Below, in pieces: positions 16,087 through 24,513 of a stretch of DNA of 41,230 nt. The DNA lies in the NCBI GenBank assembly GCA_902787665.1, contig CADAHF010000008.1:1-41230 (forward strand). Reading direction: 5' to 3'. Positions within the stretch are counted from its first letter, which is position 1, and each line of letters opens with the position of its first letter. The notes under the pieces were generated by a model that saw only the letters and a program-made list of their open reading frames with translations, searched no databases and was not told where the DNA came from. The translations under genes were made by a program, and so were the position numbers. Source of the DNA: an uncultured Pseudomonadota bacterium. GTDB lineage: Bacteria; Pseudomonadota; Alphaproteobacteria; Rs-D84.

Positions 16087-17364
16087 TTATTCCTTTACAA
16101 ATTTACTTGGGTTAAACGGGTTTCCTTTATATCTTATTTCGTAATGCAGGTGTGGCCCGGTTGATCGTCCCGATGAACCGCCAAGCCCAACAATAGTTCC
16201 CGGACGAACCCAATCGCCACGTGCCACAGTTGCCTTAGACAAATGTGCATATAATGTTGTGAACCCAAGCCCGTGATCGATTTCAACTGTTAAACCATAA
16301 CCAACGCGTTCGCCCGCAGAGATTACGCGACCCGGTGCAACCGCCAGAAGTTCTGTGCCGATTTTTCCAGCAAAGTCAATACCGCGATGTTGTTTCGGTT
16401 TGCCGGTAAATGGATCGTTACGCTTGCCATAGTTTGATGTTACGCGTACAGATTCCACTGGCGCCCCGATTGGCAATATGCGCATAAGTTTATTAAGCCC
16501 GTTCCACAATTCCAAGCTGTCTGCCAGTTTTTGATATTTTGGATCAAGCGACTTGTTCATTTCCAGTGGATTAAATGCCGCACCAACGGTTGGACTTGAA
16601 TATTTGTTTGCCTTTTCAACCAATGTTTTTTCATTAAGACCCAAAGATGTGATAGTTGTGCTTATTTTTTTAAGATGACCACGTAAATCGGCAATATTAT
16701 CATTAGCCATTTTTGACACTGTTTCGATAATTTGTGAATCCGCATCGGCGACATCCAACATGCCCGCAGCGATTTGTTCGTTTTGTTTTTTTATTGCGTC
16801 GTTTTCAGCACGGGTTAATTCCCATTCTGCCGACAATTCTGCCAACTTGGTGTATTCTGGTGTATATTCTGCATTTGTAAACATTTCCGTCAAACGGGTG
16901 CGTAAAAAGTCCATTTCGCCCCATGTTTTAAGACGAGTGTTTAGTAATTCTTCTTTCTGTTTTTCGTTTAATTTTTCGGCATGCAAAATTTTGTCGTCAT
17001 TGACATTAAGTCTGCGCGTTAATTCGTTAAATTTCGTCAGGTAAGTTTGCAAATCAGCCATATGTCTGTCGTGTGTAGCGCGCATTTCTTCCAATTGTTT
17101 TGTGCGCTTTTGCAACATAGGGCGATGATATATGAAAACATATGTAGACCAAGCCGCCCAGATAACCAAGCCAACCTTGGCACAAAATCTTGTAAAACGC
17201 CAAAAACTACTTTGTTGATAGGTGTAAACATTGCCACGTGGTGTATCCATTACGGTTATTTCGCGCGGGGGAAAAATGCTTTCAACCAGATGCCAAACCG
17301 CGCGGAACGGCGCTGTTATCAGCGACCACAGGGATGAAAAATTACGTGTGATAAAGTTTATCAT
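16087..17364 (-). CDS. Membrane-anchored M23 family peptidoglycan endopeptidase
   Basis: 425 residues. One transmembrane helix at about 61-79 (VGLVIWAAWSTYVFIY), then a long coiled-coil region (about 85-240, rich in Glu, Lys, Leu), then a LytM/M23 domain (about 305-420). Zinc ligands: H326 and D330 in HRGIDFA, and H405 in HLHYE with the preceding GPHLH; VEIDHG and TLYAHL are also present. All catalytic residues are intact, so it should cleave cross-link peptides in the periplasm. It is fourth-to-last in a minus-strand operon; its ATG overlaps the upstream TGA (ATGA), and bactofilin follows after 4 bases. The domain order matches the LmdC type described as a bactofilin partner in alphaproteobacteria. 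Confidence 0.93.
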   Translation of the reverse strand: MINFITRNFSSLWSLITAPFRAVWHLVESIFPPREITVMDTPRGNVYTYQQSSFWRFTRFCAKVGLVIWAAWSTYVFIYHRPMLQKRTKQLEEMRATHDRHMADLQTYLTKFNELTRRLNVNDDKILHAEKLNEKQKEELLNTRLKTWGEMDFLRTRLTEMFTNAEYTPEYTKLAELSAEWELTRAENDAIKKQNEQIAAGMLDVADADSQIIETVSKMANDNIADLRGHLKKISTTITSLGLNEKTLVEKANKYSSPTVGAAFNPLEMNKSLDPKYQKLADSLELWNGLNKLMRILPIGAPVESVRVTSNYGKRNDPFTGKPKQHRGIDFAGKIGTELLAVAPGRVISAGERVGYGLTVEIDHGLGFTTLYAHLSKATVARGDWVRPGTIVGLGGSSGRSTGPHLHYEIRYKGNPFNPSKFVKE

Positions 17365-18047
17365 TTCCGTGCCATTTTAGCCAAAGCTTCGTCAATAGTC
17401 AAGCCGTCGCGCAAGACAAATTCACAATTTATATCCATGCCATTATATATTACCGTTCCGCCCCGTGTGCCAAGTCTGGCGCGAACTAATACGCGTTCAG
17501 CGGTATTGCGTTTGCTAAACAGTGGAAGTATAGTTATGTCGCCACACTTTTTCGCCAATGTTGCAACCACATCAGCCAGCATGGCTGCATCAACAATCGT
17601 ACAGATTGTGCCGCGTGGACGAACGCGCGCAATCGCACGAGCCATCCATTTTTTTATATCTGCATTGTGATGGGCATTGTGCTGTGCCGGTGTTCCATGA
17701 AAATATGGTGGATTGGTAATAACCAAATCGAAAGTATTATTAGTCCGCCATGTCATTATATCGGCTTTTATCAATTCAATCTTTTTATCATTCAATTCGG
17801 CATTTTTTGCGCATTCTTCTAACATTTTCTGTGATATATCAATTCCAACGGCGGTTTGTATATCGCGATGTGCCAAAAGACACAATATCGCCCCGCCCGT
17901 TCCAATACCGACATCCAATACGCTTTTAGCAGAGATATCACCTGCAAACGCGGCAAGCCATACTGCATCGCAAGTTGGGTTGTATATTCCGCGCATAATT
18001 TTAACACGACCACCCATCAGGGTAAAAATTGCTTGTTTTTCAGACAT
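17361..18047 (-). CDS. TrmN6-like adenine-N6 methyltransferase
   Basis: SAM-dependent methyltransferase of the tRNA1(Val) adenine-37-N6 type (COG4123). 228 residues. SAM-binding motif VLDVGIGTGGAIL at about 44-56, VGIDISQKML, and the catalytic NPPY in DLVITNPPYFHG (about 111-122), which marks amino-methyltransferases acting on exocyclic amines. The start at 18047 (MSEKQAIFTL) fits the family; an upstream TTG is also in frame. No Shine-Dalgarno; a TATTAT box lies 6 bases before the ATG on this strand, pointing to a leaderless mRNA. It ends in TGA, one of only two TGA stops I found. First gene of the operon with the M23 peptidase. Specificity for tRNA is by family resemblance only. Confidence 0.85.
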   Translation of the reverse strand: MSEKQAIFTLMGGRVKIMRGIYNPTCDAVWLAAFAGDISAKSVLDVGIGTGGAILCLLAHRDIQTAVGIDISQKMLEECAKNAELNDKKIELIKADIMTWRTNNTFDLVITNPPYFHGTPAQHNAHHNADIKKWMARAIARVRPRGTICTIVDAAMLADVVATLAKKCGDITILPLFSKRNTAERVLVRARLGTRGGTVIYNGMDINCEFVLRDGLTIDEALAKMARK

Positions 18048-18058
18048 GCCTATATAAT
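18029..18058 (+). promoter_or_regulatory. Promoter for the membrane protein gene, divergent from trmN6-like gene
   Basis: TTGCTT (18029-18034), 18 bases, TATAAT (18053-18058). The opposite strand of the same segment carries TATTAT for the divergent gene. Confidence 0.6.
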
Positions 18059-18085
18059 AATTCAACAAAACAAAAAGGCAAGTTT

Positions 18086-19069
18086 ATGTTTGAAGATGCA
18101 ATCATTGTTCAAAGCGCGTTAAGTGCGTTTAATAATGCGGCTTTAATTGCGCCGGCATTTTTATGGTCGTTTATCTTAACACTGCCTTTATATATATTGG
18201 TGTGGATGTTTCGTGGCGACATTATGGGAAAATTTGGTTGGACACACACAAATATAATACCTAAGGCGTCTTTTTGGGTTGCAATAATAACATTGGGCTG
18301 GGTTGTTTTATTTGGTGGAAACTATGCTGTACTGCGTGATGATACATCGACATTACCATTTATGGTTGCGGCGATTGTTTTTGTGTCCAGTTTATTTATA
18401 GCATCACATTTAAGCAACGGTTGGCATTTGTTCAAACGTGCAAATTTACCGTATGTTGCGCTGGGAATATCGGTGCTTGGGCTGTCTGACCTGCATGCGT
18501 GGTGGGGACCGATGTTACAAATTGGTGCGGCATGCATTGGTTTTTTTGTCGGTCGTATGGCAAAGAACGAAATGCGCGATATCCCAGGTATACTTTTGAT
18601 TGTTATGACCACAGTTGTCGCGATGCTTATGCAGCCGGAATTCTTTCGTTTTGGACAACTGGGCAATTTAACAATTGTTCATATGTTGGCGATTATTTTA
18701 ATTGGCGCATTGGTCATGGCAACTTTGGCAATTCGTAATATTAAGCCATCAAACAAAATTCACGACAGTGCATATGTCAAAATAAAATGGATGCTGCGTT
18801 TTGTCGTTATGCTGGGTGTTGCGCTGTTTGTTATGACCGAATCTGTACCAGTGTTTTTGGTGCTGGTTGCATCAATGTTTGTATTGTTTGCGCTGTCAAT
18901 GTGGCATTCAAATAAATCATCTGGTGCGCTGGGTGATAAATTATATGCGATTACAGTTTTATTGTTTGGTGCAATTATCACTATGCCGGTTATTTGTGCC
19001 ATCGGTATAATTTTTCTGGGCAATTTGCCCCACGGCAATTTATGGAAAGAAATCAAATACTTGTTATAA
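18086..19069 (+). CDS. Multipass inner-membrane protein, unknown function
   Basis: 327 residues with about nine hydrophobic segments, including LWSFILTLPLYILVWMF (about 25), FWVAIITLGWVVLFGG, FMVAAIVFVSSLFIA, YVALGISVLGL, IPGILLIVMTTVVAML, MLAIILIGALVMATLA, MLRFVVMLGVALFVM and LFGAIITMPVICAIG. The soluble loops are short and without recognisable motifs. The start at 18086 has AAAAGG about 9 bases upstream; the frame continues further up but that overlaps the divergent gene. I cannot assign a transporter family. It precedes lpxA with a gap of about 86 bases and could be an independent transcript. Confidence 0.8.
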   Translation: MFEDAIIVQSALSAFNNAALIAPAFLWSFILTLPLYILVWMFRGDIMGKFGWTHTNIIPKASFWVAIITLGWVVLFGGNYAVLRDDTSTLPFMVAAIVFVSSLFIASHLSNGWHLFKRANLPYVALGISVLGLSDLHAWWGPMLQIGAACIGFFVGRMAKNEMRDIPGILLIVMTTVVAMLMQPEFFRFGQLGNLTIVHMLAIILIGALVMATLAIRNIKPSNKIHDSAYVKIKWMLRFVVMLGVALFVMTESVPVFLVLVASMFVLFALSMWHSNKSSGALGDKLYAITVLLFGAIITMPVICAIGIIFLGNLPHGNLWKEIKYLL

Positions 19070-19155
19070 TTCGTTATATTTATTTAATACCAATCATTTT
19101 GTGAATAATGTATTATTTCTGTTGAAATAACATAAATATGTGTGGGGTTTTTATT

Positions 19156-19959
19156 ATGAGTATTATACATCCAACCGCAATAATTCACGATGGGGCTAAG
19201 CTTGGTGCCGATTGTAAAATTGGACCGAATTGTATTATTGGTCCAAATGTTGTTTTGGGTGATCGTGTTGAATTGATATCAAATGTTGTTATTGATGGGA
19301 AAACCAGTATTGGCGATGATTCCATCGTATATCCTTTTGCTGTGCTTGGTGTAATGAGCCAGGATTTGAAATGGCAAGACGAAGCGACAATGACCGGTTT
19401 GCGTATTGGTAAACGGTGTCGTATTCGTGAATATGTTACAATACATTCCGGAACACCGGCATCAAACGGAACCGAAATCGGTGATGATTGTCAAATTATG
19501 GTTAATGCCCATGTTGGCCATGATTGCAAGGTTGGTAATAATGTTGTTATGTCTAATTTAGTCCAGGTTGCCGGTCATGTTGAAATCGAAGATTTTGTAA
19601 TTTTATCTGGCGGCGTAATGGTGTTACAGTTTTCGCGCATTGGTCGAAATGCCTTTATTGCGGGCATGACTGGTGTTACAAGCGATGTTTTGCCATATGC
19701 TATATATGAAGGAAACCCTCGTGCCGTATATCGTACAATAAATCGTGTTGGTTTGATGCGTCATGGGTTTACGAATGAAGATATGCACGCAATTCACAGT
19801 GTGTATAACGCGGTATTTCATGGAAGCGAAGGAACCGTCGCAGAACGTTTGGCCAAGGTGCGCAAGGAAGTTAAGAATAACAAATACGCAATGGACGCCA
19901 TAGATTTTATTGAAAATCGTTCAAAACGCGGAATTGGCACTTCTAAAGATGCAGAATAA
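19156..19959 (+). CDS. lpxA: UDP-N-acetylglucosamine acyltransferase
   Basis: First step of lipid A synthesis: transfers a hydroxyacyl chain from ACP to the 3-OH of UDP-GlcNAc. 267 residues. The left-handed beta-helix hexapeptide repeats run through residues 8-180 (IHPTAIIHDGAKLG, NCIIGPNVVLGD and so on). The catalytic His is H122 and its neighbour H119 in NAHVGHDC, equal to E. coli H125/H122. The C-terminal helical domain contains INRVGLMRHGF. I chose the ATG at 19156 because the family begins M-x-IHPTAII; an upstream ATG at 19138 is possible. It overlaps lpxB by 11 bases. Neither fabZ nor lpxD is adjacent on the upstream side. Confidence 0.95.
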   Translation: MSIIHPTAIIHDGAKLGADCKIGPNCIIGPNVVLGDRVELISNVVIDGKTSIGDDSIVYPFAVLGVMSQDLKWQDEATMTGLRIGKRCRIREYVTIHSGTPASNGTEIGDDCQIMVNAHVGHDCKVGNNVVMSNLVQVAGHVEIEDFVILSGGVMVLQFSRIGRNAFIAGMTGVTSDVLPYAIYEGNPRAVYRTINRVGLMRHGFTNEDMHAIHSVYNAVFHGSEGTVAERLAKVRKEVKNNKYAMDAIDFIENRSKRGIGTSKDAE

Positions 19960-21082
19960 AAAATTAAAGATATTTATTATTGCTGGTGAAGTTTCTGGCG
20001 ATGTTTTGGGTGCACGGATAATGCGCGAAATGCCAGGTGCGAAATTTGTTGGTATTGGTGGCGAAAATATGACAAATGCGGGCTTGAAATCGCTGTTTCC
20101 AATGCGTGATTTGTCTGTTATGGGTGCGATTGAGGTTTTAGCGCATGCTCGCACATTAACCCGGCGAATCAACCAAACGGTTAATTCAATTATAACAGAA
20201 AGACCAGACATTGTTTTGACTATCGATTCGCCAGGTTTTGTTAAAAGTGTTGTTTCCAAATTGCGCAAATTAAATGCAGGACATGATTTGATTGCGCATG
20301 GTTTGCGTTTTCATCATGTTGTTGCCCCCCAGGTTTGGGCATGGCGACCGGGGCGCGCAAAAAAATATGCCAAGATATTTGATAAATTGTATGCGTTTTT
20401 CGATTTTGAATTGCCCTATTTCACAAAATATGGATTGAACACGGTTGCGGTTGGACACCCAATATCAGACGGTTTGATTGGTAAGAAATTAAAATCGCCA
20501 AAGGACAAAATCGTAACACTTGTCCCGGGCAGCCGTATATCAGAGGTTAAGCGTCTGTTGCCGTTGTATCGTGATGTGGTTGAAAAACTGGGGTCGAAAT
20601 ATAGATATGTAATACCAACGGTTGAAACAACGCGCGACTATGTGGAAAAACATGTTCGTGATTGGCCAGTATCGGTTGAATTGGTTGATACTGATAAACG
20701 GTATGATTTGTATGCAAAAACATATATCGCGATTGTGGCAAGTGGGACTGTGTCTGCAGAATTGGCTATTATGCATGTGCCTGCGATTGTTGTGTATCGT
20801 ATGAATCCGATAACCATTTGGTTGGCACGCATGGTTATAAGAATAAAGTGGGTGTCGTTGGTGAACATTTTATTAAAACGCAGTGTGTATCCAGAATTGT
20901 TAGGTTCTGCGGCAAATGTTAAAAATGTTACAGACGAATTTAAAAAACTTACTGTTTCTGCCAATCGTGCAAGGATGATGCGCGCTTTGACATCTGCTGA
21001 TACTATGTGGCGACATAATGATAAGTCGCCAGCGGGCATAATTGCAAACGATTTAATGTTGATAAAAAAACGGGATCATTAA
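19949..21082 (+). CDS. lpxB: Lipid-A-disaccharide synthase
   Basis: GT19 glycosyltransferase joining UDP-2,3-diacylglucosamine and lipid X. 377 residues, close to the usual 380. N-terminal motif IIAGEVSGDVLGA (about 10-22), MGAIEVLAH, PQVWAWRPGRAKK (about 128-140), FELPYF, VGHPISD and LPGSRISEVKRLLP (about 190-203), then VASGTVSAELA, all typical. The ATG lies inside the end of lpxA, and a spurious extension upstream is ignored. In many alphaproteobacteria lpxI (UDP-2,3-diacylglucosamine hydrolase) sits between lpxA and lpxB; it is absent here. A terminator begins within its last codons. Confidence 0.95.
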   Translation: MQNKKLKIFIIAGEVSGDVLGARIMREMPGAKFVGIGGENMTNAGLKSLFPMRDLSVMGAIEVLAHARTLTRRINQTVNSIITERPDIVLTIDSPGFVKSVVSKLRKLNAGHDLIAHGLRFHHVVAPQVWAWRPGRAKKYAKIFDKLYAFFDFELPYFTKYGLNTVAVGHPISDGLIGKKLKSPKDKIVTLVPGSRISEVKRLLPLYRDVVEKLGSKYRYVIPTVETTRDYVEKHVRDWPVSVELVDTDKRYDLYAKTYIAIVASGTVSAELAIMHVPAIVVYRMNPITIWLARMVIRIKWVSLVNILLKRSVYPELLGSAANVKNVTDEFKKLTVSANRARMMRALTSADTMWRHNDKSPAGIIANDLMLIKKRDH

Positions 21083-21096
21083 TATCCCGTTTTGTA
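21066..21096 (+). terminator. Terminator at the end of lpxB
   Basis: AAAACGGGAT and ATCCCGTTTT pair around CATTAAT; the lpxB stop lies in the loop. T run on the 3' side; also reads as a terminator for the opposing gene. Confidence 0.8.
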
Positions 21097-21104
21097 TATG
21101 TTTT

Positions 21105-23798
21105 CTAATTGTTTACAATGTTACCTTCGGGTACCAGATTAAAGTATGCTGGTGGTGAAGAATAACTGTTATCTTGATTTTTCTTTTTACATTCTGCATT
21201 GTTGATATCTGAATATCCATCTGGGCAAACACGCCCCTTGCTGTCAATCGCCGTTCTGGTGCACCAACGAGAAGTTGTCAGTTGGGAATCAATACGAGCT
21301 TCATCAAGACCGTTGTACAAAAAGACATCAGGATCTTCACATTGTGTTCCGTTTGGCCCTGTACATGTCGGGCTGTTGCCATCCCATGTACAACTGTCAT
21401 TGTATCCGCTAAGATGCTTTTCTGCAGGTAATTCGGCGACGCATGTTGCGGATCGCCCATGTTTGCTGCGCCGACCACCATTTTCCCAACAAGAACAAAT
21501 ACCCCATGATTTTGTGTCTATACCCAACCCGTAATCGCGCGGGCACATGTTTTCACCGGCAGTAATACCATAAGCATTTTCTAGGTCTTGATAGATTGTA
21601 TCTTCTGTATCATGATTGTTCCATTTGCAATAGGCATCAGAATTATAGGTGTCGGTTTGTTGTAAGAACTGCATTTCTATGAATCGGCCGTCCAAGTTAC
21701 GACACTGGGTGGCCAACGTATCGATAATTTGATAATATATTTCTGTCGCGACACCTTTTGGTCGCAAACCACGATTTTTGACCCATGTAGATGAATCTTC
21801 TGTATAAGATGTTCCGTATTGTGTTTGGACTTCGTCTTTTTCTTCTTCGGTTAGCTGATCATGGTCTGGTTGATATTTTTGACAATTATCTTTATTTTTG
21901 TTATCACACTTGACCCAAAACACATCAAACCCACCAAACACTTCTTCAAAGAACTCTTTCTTCTTTTCTCTTTCGGTTGCGTCTGTTATGCCATCGTAAC
22001 TGCATGCTGTAACATTAAACAATTGTTGGGCACATGTAGAAACAGGTTGTGCGTCTATGGGTTTTTTTCCGCTTTGTTGATATGAATATAGTGTAAACCA
22101 TCTTGGTGCCATTCCTGTGCTAAATATACCACTGTATGGATAGTAAAAGTTTTCATATCCAGAACCGCCATATTTATCAAAACATTGTTTTACAACAGCA
22201 CGACACGCAGACAATAAATCTTCATCTTTTCTGGTGTTAACATATTGTTCAATAATCGAACCCGTTCCTTGTTCGTTGTCAAACATATGTTTGCAAGAAT
22301 CAACATAGTTTGTGCATAATTCTGAGCCAAGTTTTATCTTGCTTGGTTGTAATAAAATAGCGTTGTCGGTTAATAATTTGGACATTGCTGTTGTGATTGA
22401 ACGATCCATAGATTCATAACATTGCGATATAAAATCAAAACAGCCATTTTTGATTTCAGACACTTTGGATTGTTGGGCATAATATATAGACAGCATCGCC
22501 TTGTCCAGATATTCTTCCCATACAGTATCGGCGATTTCAACACATTTGTCCAATGCAGGTTCTGCGAATTTCTTTGTTCTTTTTTCAAAGCCAATAACAA
22601 AAGATTTGTTACGCGATATTTTGGACAATTTCTGATTAACCGCGCCATCGCCAGCATCAAAAGATAACAATTGCCCCAGTTTATAGAAATCTGCCACCCC
22701 AGTAATAGGTGCGCCAGTTGAAATATCTATAAATTCACCATTGTCCAAACATTTGTGATAATTGGCACCGCAGACCTCTTCACTTAAAATAGCAGCTTCA
22801 ACATTATTGATGCATGTTGTCATGTCATCTGAATTATGCTTTTGACGATTTTCAACGCGCGCCAAATCCAACATTGCGCTGCTTTCGCGTACAGCGTATT
22901 TTAATTCTTTTTGTTTTTGTTCAATGGCGGTTTGAACCGTGTTACAATCTTGCTCAATCGCCATCAGATATGCGGTTACGGCGCGTTGTAACGATGCATT
23001 GTTACAATCATCACGCACGGCATTTCGGCACTGTGGATATACGGCACTGTAAAGATTTTGCCCATTATAAGATGCGATAATTTGACCATTATCGCTGGTG
23101 CCAAAAGCAATCGATGAATCAAACGACATATCAATACTGTTCAAGTTTGCGTATTTGCCACCAACAGTTGTGTCACCACCGCGTATAGAATTCATAATTG
23201 CTTGTAACAATGCCTTAGACGCAGAAGTGTCCGATGTTAACGCGTTTTCACCGTCTGTGGCGGTGTGCAGCGATTTTGCCTGTGATGCGGTCATTCCCAC
23301 AGTATCAAGGTTTTCATTAAAAACGGTGATTTGGTTGCCCGTTTCAATCAATGATTCACGGGAAGACGCAAGAGCTGCCACACGGTCACTGCAGGAACAA
23401 CGACGATAATCATCATTTTTTAATGCGCAAAATTGGTCCATGCATGTGAAATAAGATTTTTTACAAGTTTCGTATTCTGCACCGGTGCGGGTTTCGGTTG
23501 TGGAAATAGTGTCTTCGCTGGTGGCGCGGGCAATAACACTTTTTTGTGTCTGTGTGGTTGCAGTACGTGCATTAGTGTTTCGACCATTGGTTGTCGCAGT
23601 GCGCGAACTGTTTACCCCCAATATAATCGTGCGTGGTGACAGTGCGCGGTCATTCTTTGTTGTTGTGGATATGCGCTTTTGCCCAGAATTTGTGGTGTTT
23701 CCAGAACCGCGTGATGCCGAATTTCCATCGCGAACAGCGGCATTGACGACACCAATGCCCATCGTAATTGCAACGATAAACGCAAGAATTTTCTTCAT
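21105..23798 (-). CDS. Large secreted Cys-rich protein, unknown function
   Basis: 897 residues from ATG 23798, where a clear signal peptide starts (MKKILAFIVAITMGIGVVNA, cleavage near 20). Residues 22-105 are low complexity (Ser, Thr, Arg, Asn). From about 109 come paired cysteines: CKKSYFTCMDQFCA and YRRCSCSDRV at 112-139, then many spaced Cys pairs and a C-terminal Cys-rich part with CPRDYGLG, GICSCWENGG and TCTGPNGTQCEDP. This suggests disulfides in the periplasm or outside the cell. No family is recognised. It uses TAG as stop, the only TAG I found. An alternative upstream start adds 37 residues without a ribosome site. Confidence 0.8.
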   Translation of the reverse strand: MKKILAFIVAITMGIGVVNAAVRDGNSASRGSGNTTNSGQKRISTTTKNDRALSPRTIILGVNSSRTATTNGRNTNARTATTQTQKSVIARATSEDTISTTETRTGAEYETCKKSYFTCMDQFCALKNDDYRRCSCSDRVAALASSRESLIETGNQITVFNENLDTVGMTASQAKSLHTATDGENALTSDTSASKALLQAIMNSIRGGDTTVGGKYANLNSIDMSFDSSIAFGTSDNGQIIASYNGQNLYSAVYPQCRNAVRDDCNNASLQRAVTAYLMAIEQDCNTVQTAIEQKQKELKYAVRESSAMLDLARVENRQKHNSDDMTTCINNVEAAILSEEVCGANYHKCLDNGEFIDISTGAPITGVADFYKLGQLLSFDAGDGAVNQKLSKISRNKSFVIGFEKRTKKFAEPALDKCVEIADTVWEEYLDKAMLSIYYAQQSKVSEIKNGCFDFISQCYESMDRSITTAMSKLLTDNAILLQPSKIKLGSELCTNYVDSCKHMFDNEQGTGSIIEQYVNTRKDEDLLSACRAVVKQCFDKYGGSGYENFYYPYSGIFSTGMAPRWFTLYSYQQSGKKPIDAQPVSTCAQQLFNVTACSYDGITDATEREKKKEFFEEVFGGFDVFWVKCDNKNKDNCQKYQPDHDQLTEEEKDEVQTQYGTSYTEDSSTWVKNRGLRPKGVATEIYYQIIDTLATQCRNLDGRFIEMQFLQQTDTYNSDAYCKWNNHDTEDTIYQDLENAYGITAGENMCPRDYGLGIDTKSWGICSCWENGGRRSKHGRSATCVAELPAEKHLSGYNDSCTWDGNSPTCTGPNGTQCEDPDVFLYNGLDEARIDSQLTTSRWCTRTAIDSKGRVCPDGYSDINNAECKKKNQDNSYSSPPAYFNLVPEGNIVNN

Positions 23799-23903
23799 CT
23801 CTGATGAAATGTTAGCAAATTTACAAAATTTAGAGCAAGCGAAATATGAAGATTTTTTAATAATTTTTTCAAAATTTATCATATTGGTTGCACTAAATTC
23901 TTG

Positions 23904-23932
23904 TTGCAAAAAAAATTAAGTTGCGTTATTAT
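23904..23932 (+). promoter_or_regulatory. Promoter of the four-tRNA cluster
   Basis: TTGCAA (23904-23909), 17 bases, TATTAT (23927-23932), with the first tRNA starting 21 bases beyond. Confidence 0.7.
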
Positions 23933-23953
23933 TCTCAACGCTTTAAACTTGTT

Positions 23954-24040
23954 GGGCATATGGCGGAACTGGTAGACGCGCTAGTTTCAGGTACTAGTGG
24001 TAGCAATACCTTGGAAGTTCGAGTCTTCTTATGCCCACCA
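23954..24040 (+). tRNA. tRNA-Leu (anticodon CAG)
   Basis: 87 bases with encoded CCA. Acceptor GGGCATA pairs with TATGCCC; D arm GGCGGAACTGGTAGACGC; anticodon stem CTAGT with loop containing CAG; long variable arm GGTAGCAATACC as in class II tRNAs; T loop TTCGAGT. Reads CTG. Confidence 0.95.
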
Positions 24041-24049
24041 TAGCAGTTT

Positions 24050-24125
24050 GGGGTTGTAGCTCAGTTGATAGAGCGCTACGTTCGCATCGTAGAGGTCGTG
24101 GGTTTGAGTCCCATCAGCTCCACCA
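24050..24125 (+). tRNA. tRNA-Ala (anticodon CGC)
   Basis: 76 bases with encoded CCA. Acceptor GGGGTTG pairs with CAGCTCC allowing G-U pairs; D arm TAGCTCAGTTGATAGAGC; anticodon stem CTACG/CGTAG with loop TTCGCAT, giving CGC (codon GCG); T loop TTTGAGT. Nine bases after the preceding tRNA. Confidence 0.94.
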
Positions 24126-24142
24126 AATTTTTGATAAGTCCT

Positions 24143-24229
24143 GGGGATATGGCGGAATGGTAGACGCTGAGGACTTAAAATCCTTTGGTCATTGCGACCG
24201 TGTGGGTTCAAGTCCCACTATCCCCACCA
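24143..24229 (+). tRNA. tRNA-Leu (anticodon TAA)
   Basis: 87 bases with encoded CCA. Acceptor GGGGATA pairs with TATCCCC; loop CTTAAAA with anticodon TAA (codon TTA); long variable arm TTTGGTCATTGCGACC; T loop TTCAAGT. Confidence 0.95.
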
Positions 24230-24237
24230 AAATAATC

Positions 24238-24314
24238 GGATGTGTGGCTCAGTTGGTTAGAGCACTACGTTCACATCGTAGGGGTCGGCGGTTCGAGTCC
24301 GCCCACATCCACCA
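24238..24314 (+). tRNA. tRNA-Val (anticodon CAC)
   Basis: 77 bases with encoded CCA. Acceptor GGATGTG pairs with CACATCC; D arm GGCTCAGTTGGTTAGAGC; anticodon stem CTACG/CGTAG with loop TTCACAT giving CAC (codon GTG); T stem GGCGG/CCGCC. Its last 17 bases are repeated downstream (24459-24475). Confidence 0.95.
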
Positions 24315-24352
24315 CAAAAAGTTAAATCGGCAAAACGCCGATTTTATTTTTT
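24298..24352 (+). repeat. 55-bp direct repeat, copy 1: tRNA-Val 3' end plus terminator
   Basis: Runs from the T-arm 3' strand through CCA and the terminator that follows. Identical over 55 bases to 24459-24513. The layout resembles attachment sites made by tRNA-targeting integrases. Confidence 0.9.
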
Positions 24353-24353
24353 T
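24324..24353 (+). terminator. Terminator of the tRNA cluster
   Basis: AAATCGGC and GCCGATTT pair around AAAAC, followed by T-rich sequence, 10 bases after tRNA-Val. Confidence 0.9.
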
Positions 24354-24458
24354 GTTTGGTAATGTCGGACGAGAACCGCGCGGTTCGAAACAAGCACACA
24401 ATGTGTGCGCAGTGAAAGGGGCCCATTATGACACAATGTGGCATAATGGGAATTACAA
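24353..24458. repeat. 106-bp spacer with three consecutive hairpins between the repeats
   Basis: Contains GAACCGCGCGGTTC (24373-24386, perfect palindrome), GCACAC-AAT-GTGTGC (24394-24408), and CCCATTATG/CATAATGGG (24422-24450) enclosing a smaller CAC-AAT-GTG stem. No coding frame. Could be a small palindromic element or a remnant of an integrated element. Confidence 0.75.
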
Positions 24459-24513
24459 TCCGCCCACATCCACCACAAAAAGTTAAATCGGCAAAACGCC
24501 GATTTTATTTTTT
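24459..24513 (+). repeat. 55-bp direct repeat, copy 2
   Basis: Second copy of the tRNA-Val 3' end, CCA and terminator. There is no matching acceptor 5' strand nearby, so it cannot form a tRNA. The terminator part also lies at the 3' end of the minus-strand gene starting at 24829. Confidence 0.9.

Noticed and set aside
24459-24476. Fifth tRNA gene
   Set aside because: Only the 3' end of tRNA-Val is present; there is no matching acceptor 5' strand, D arm or anticodon arm.
24031-24486. 151-codon open frame on the plus strand
   Set aside because: It runs through three tRNA genes and their spacers; not coding.
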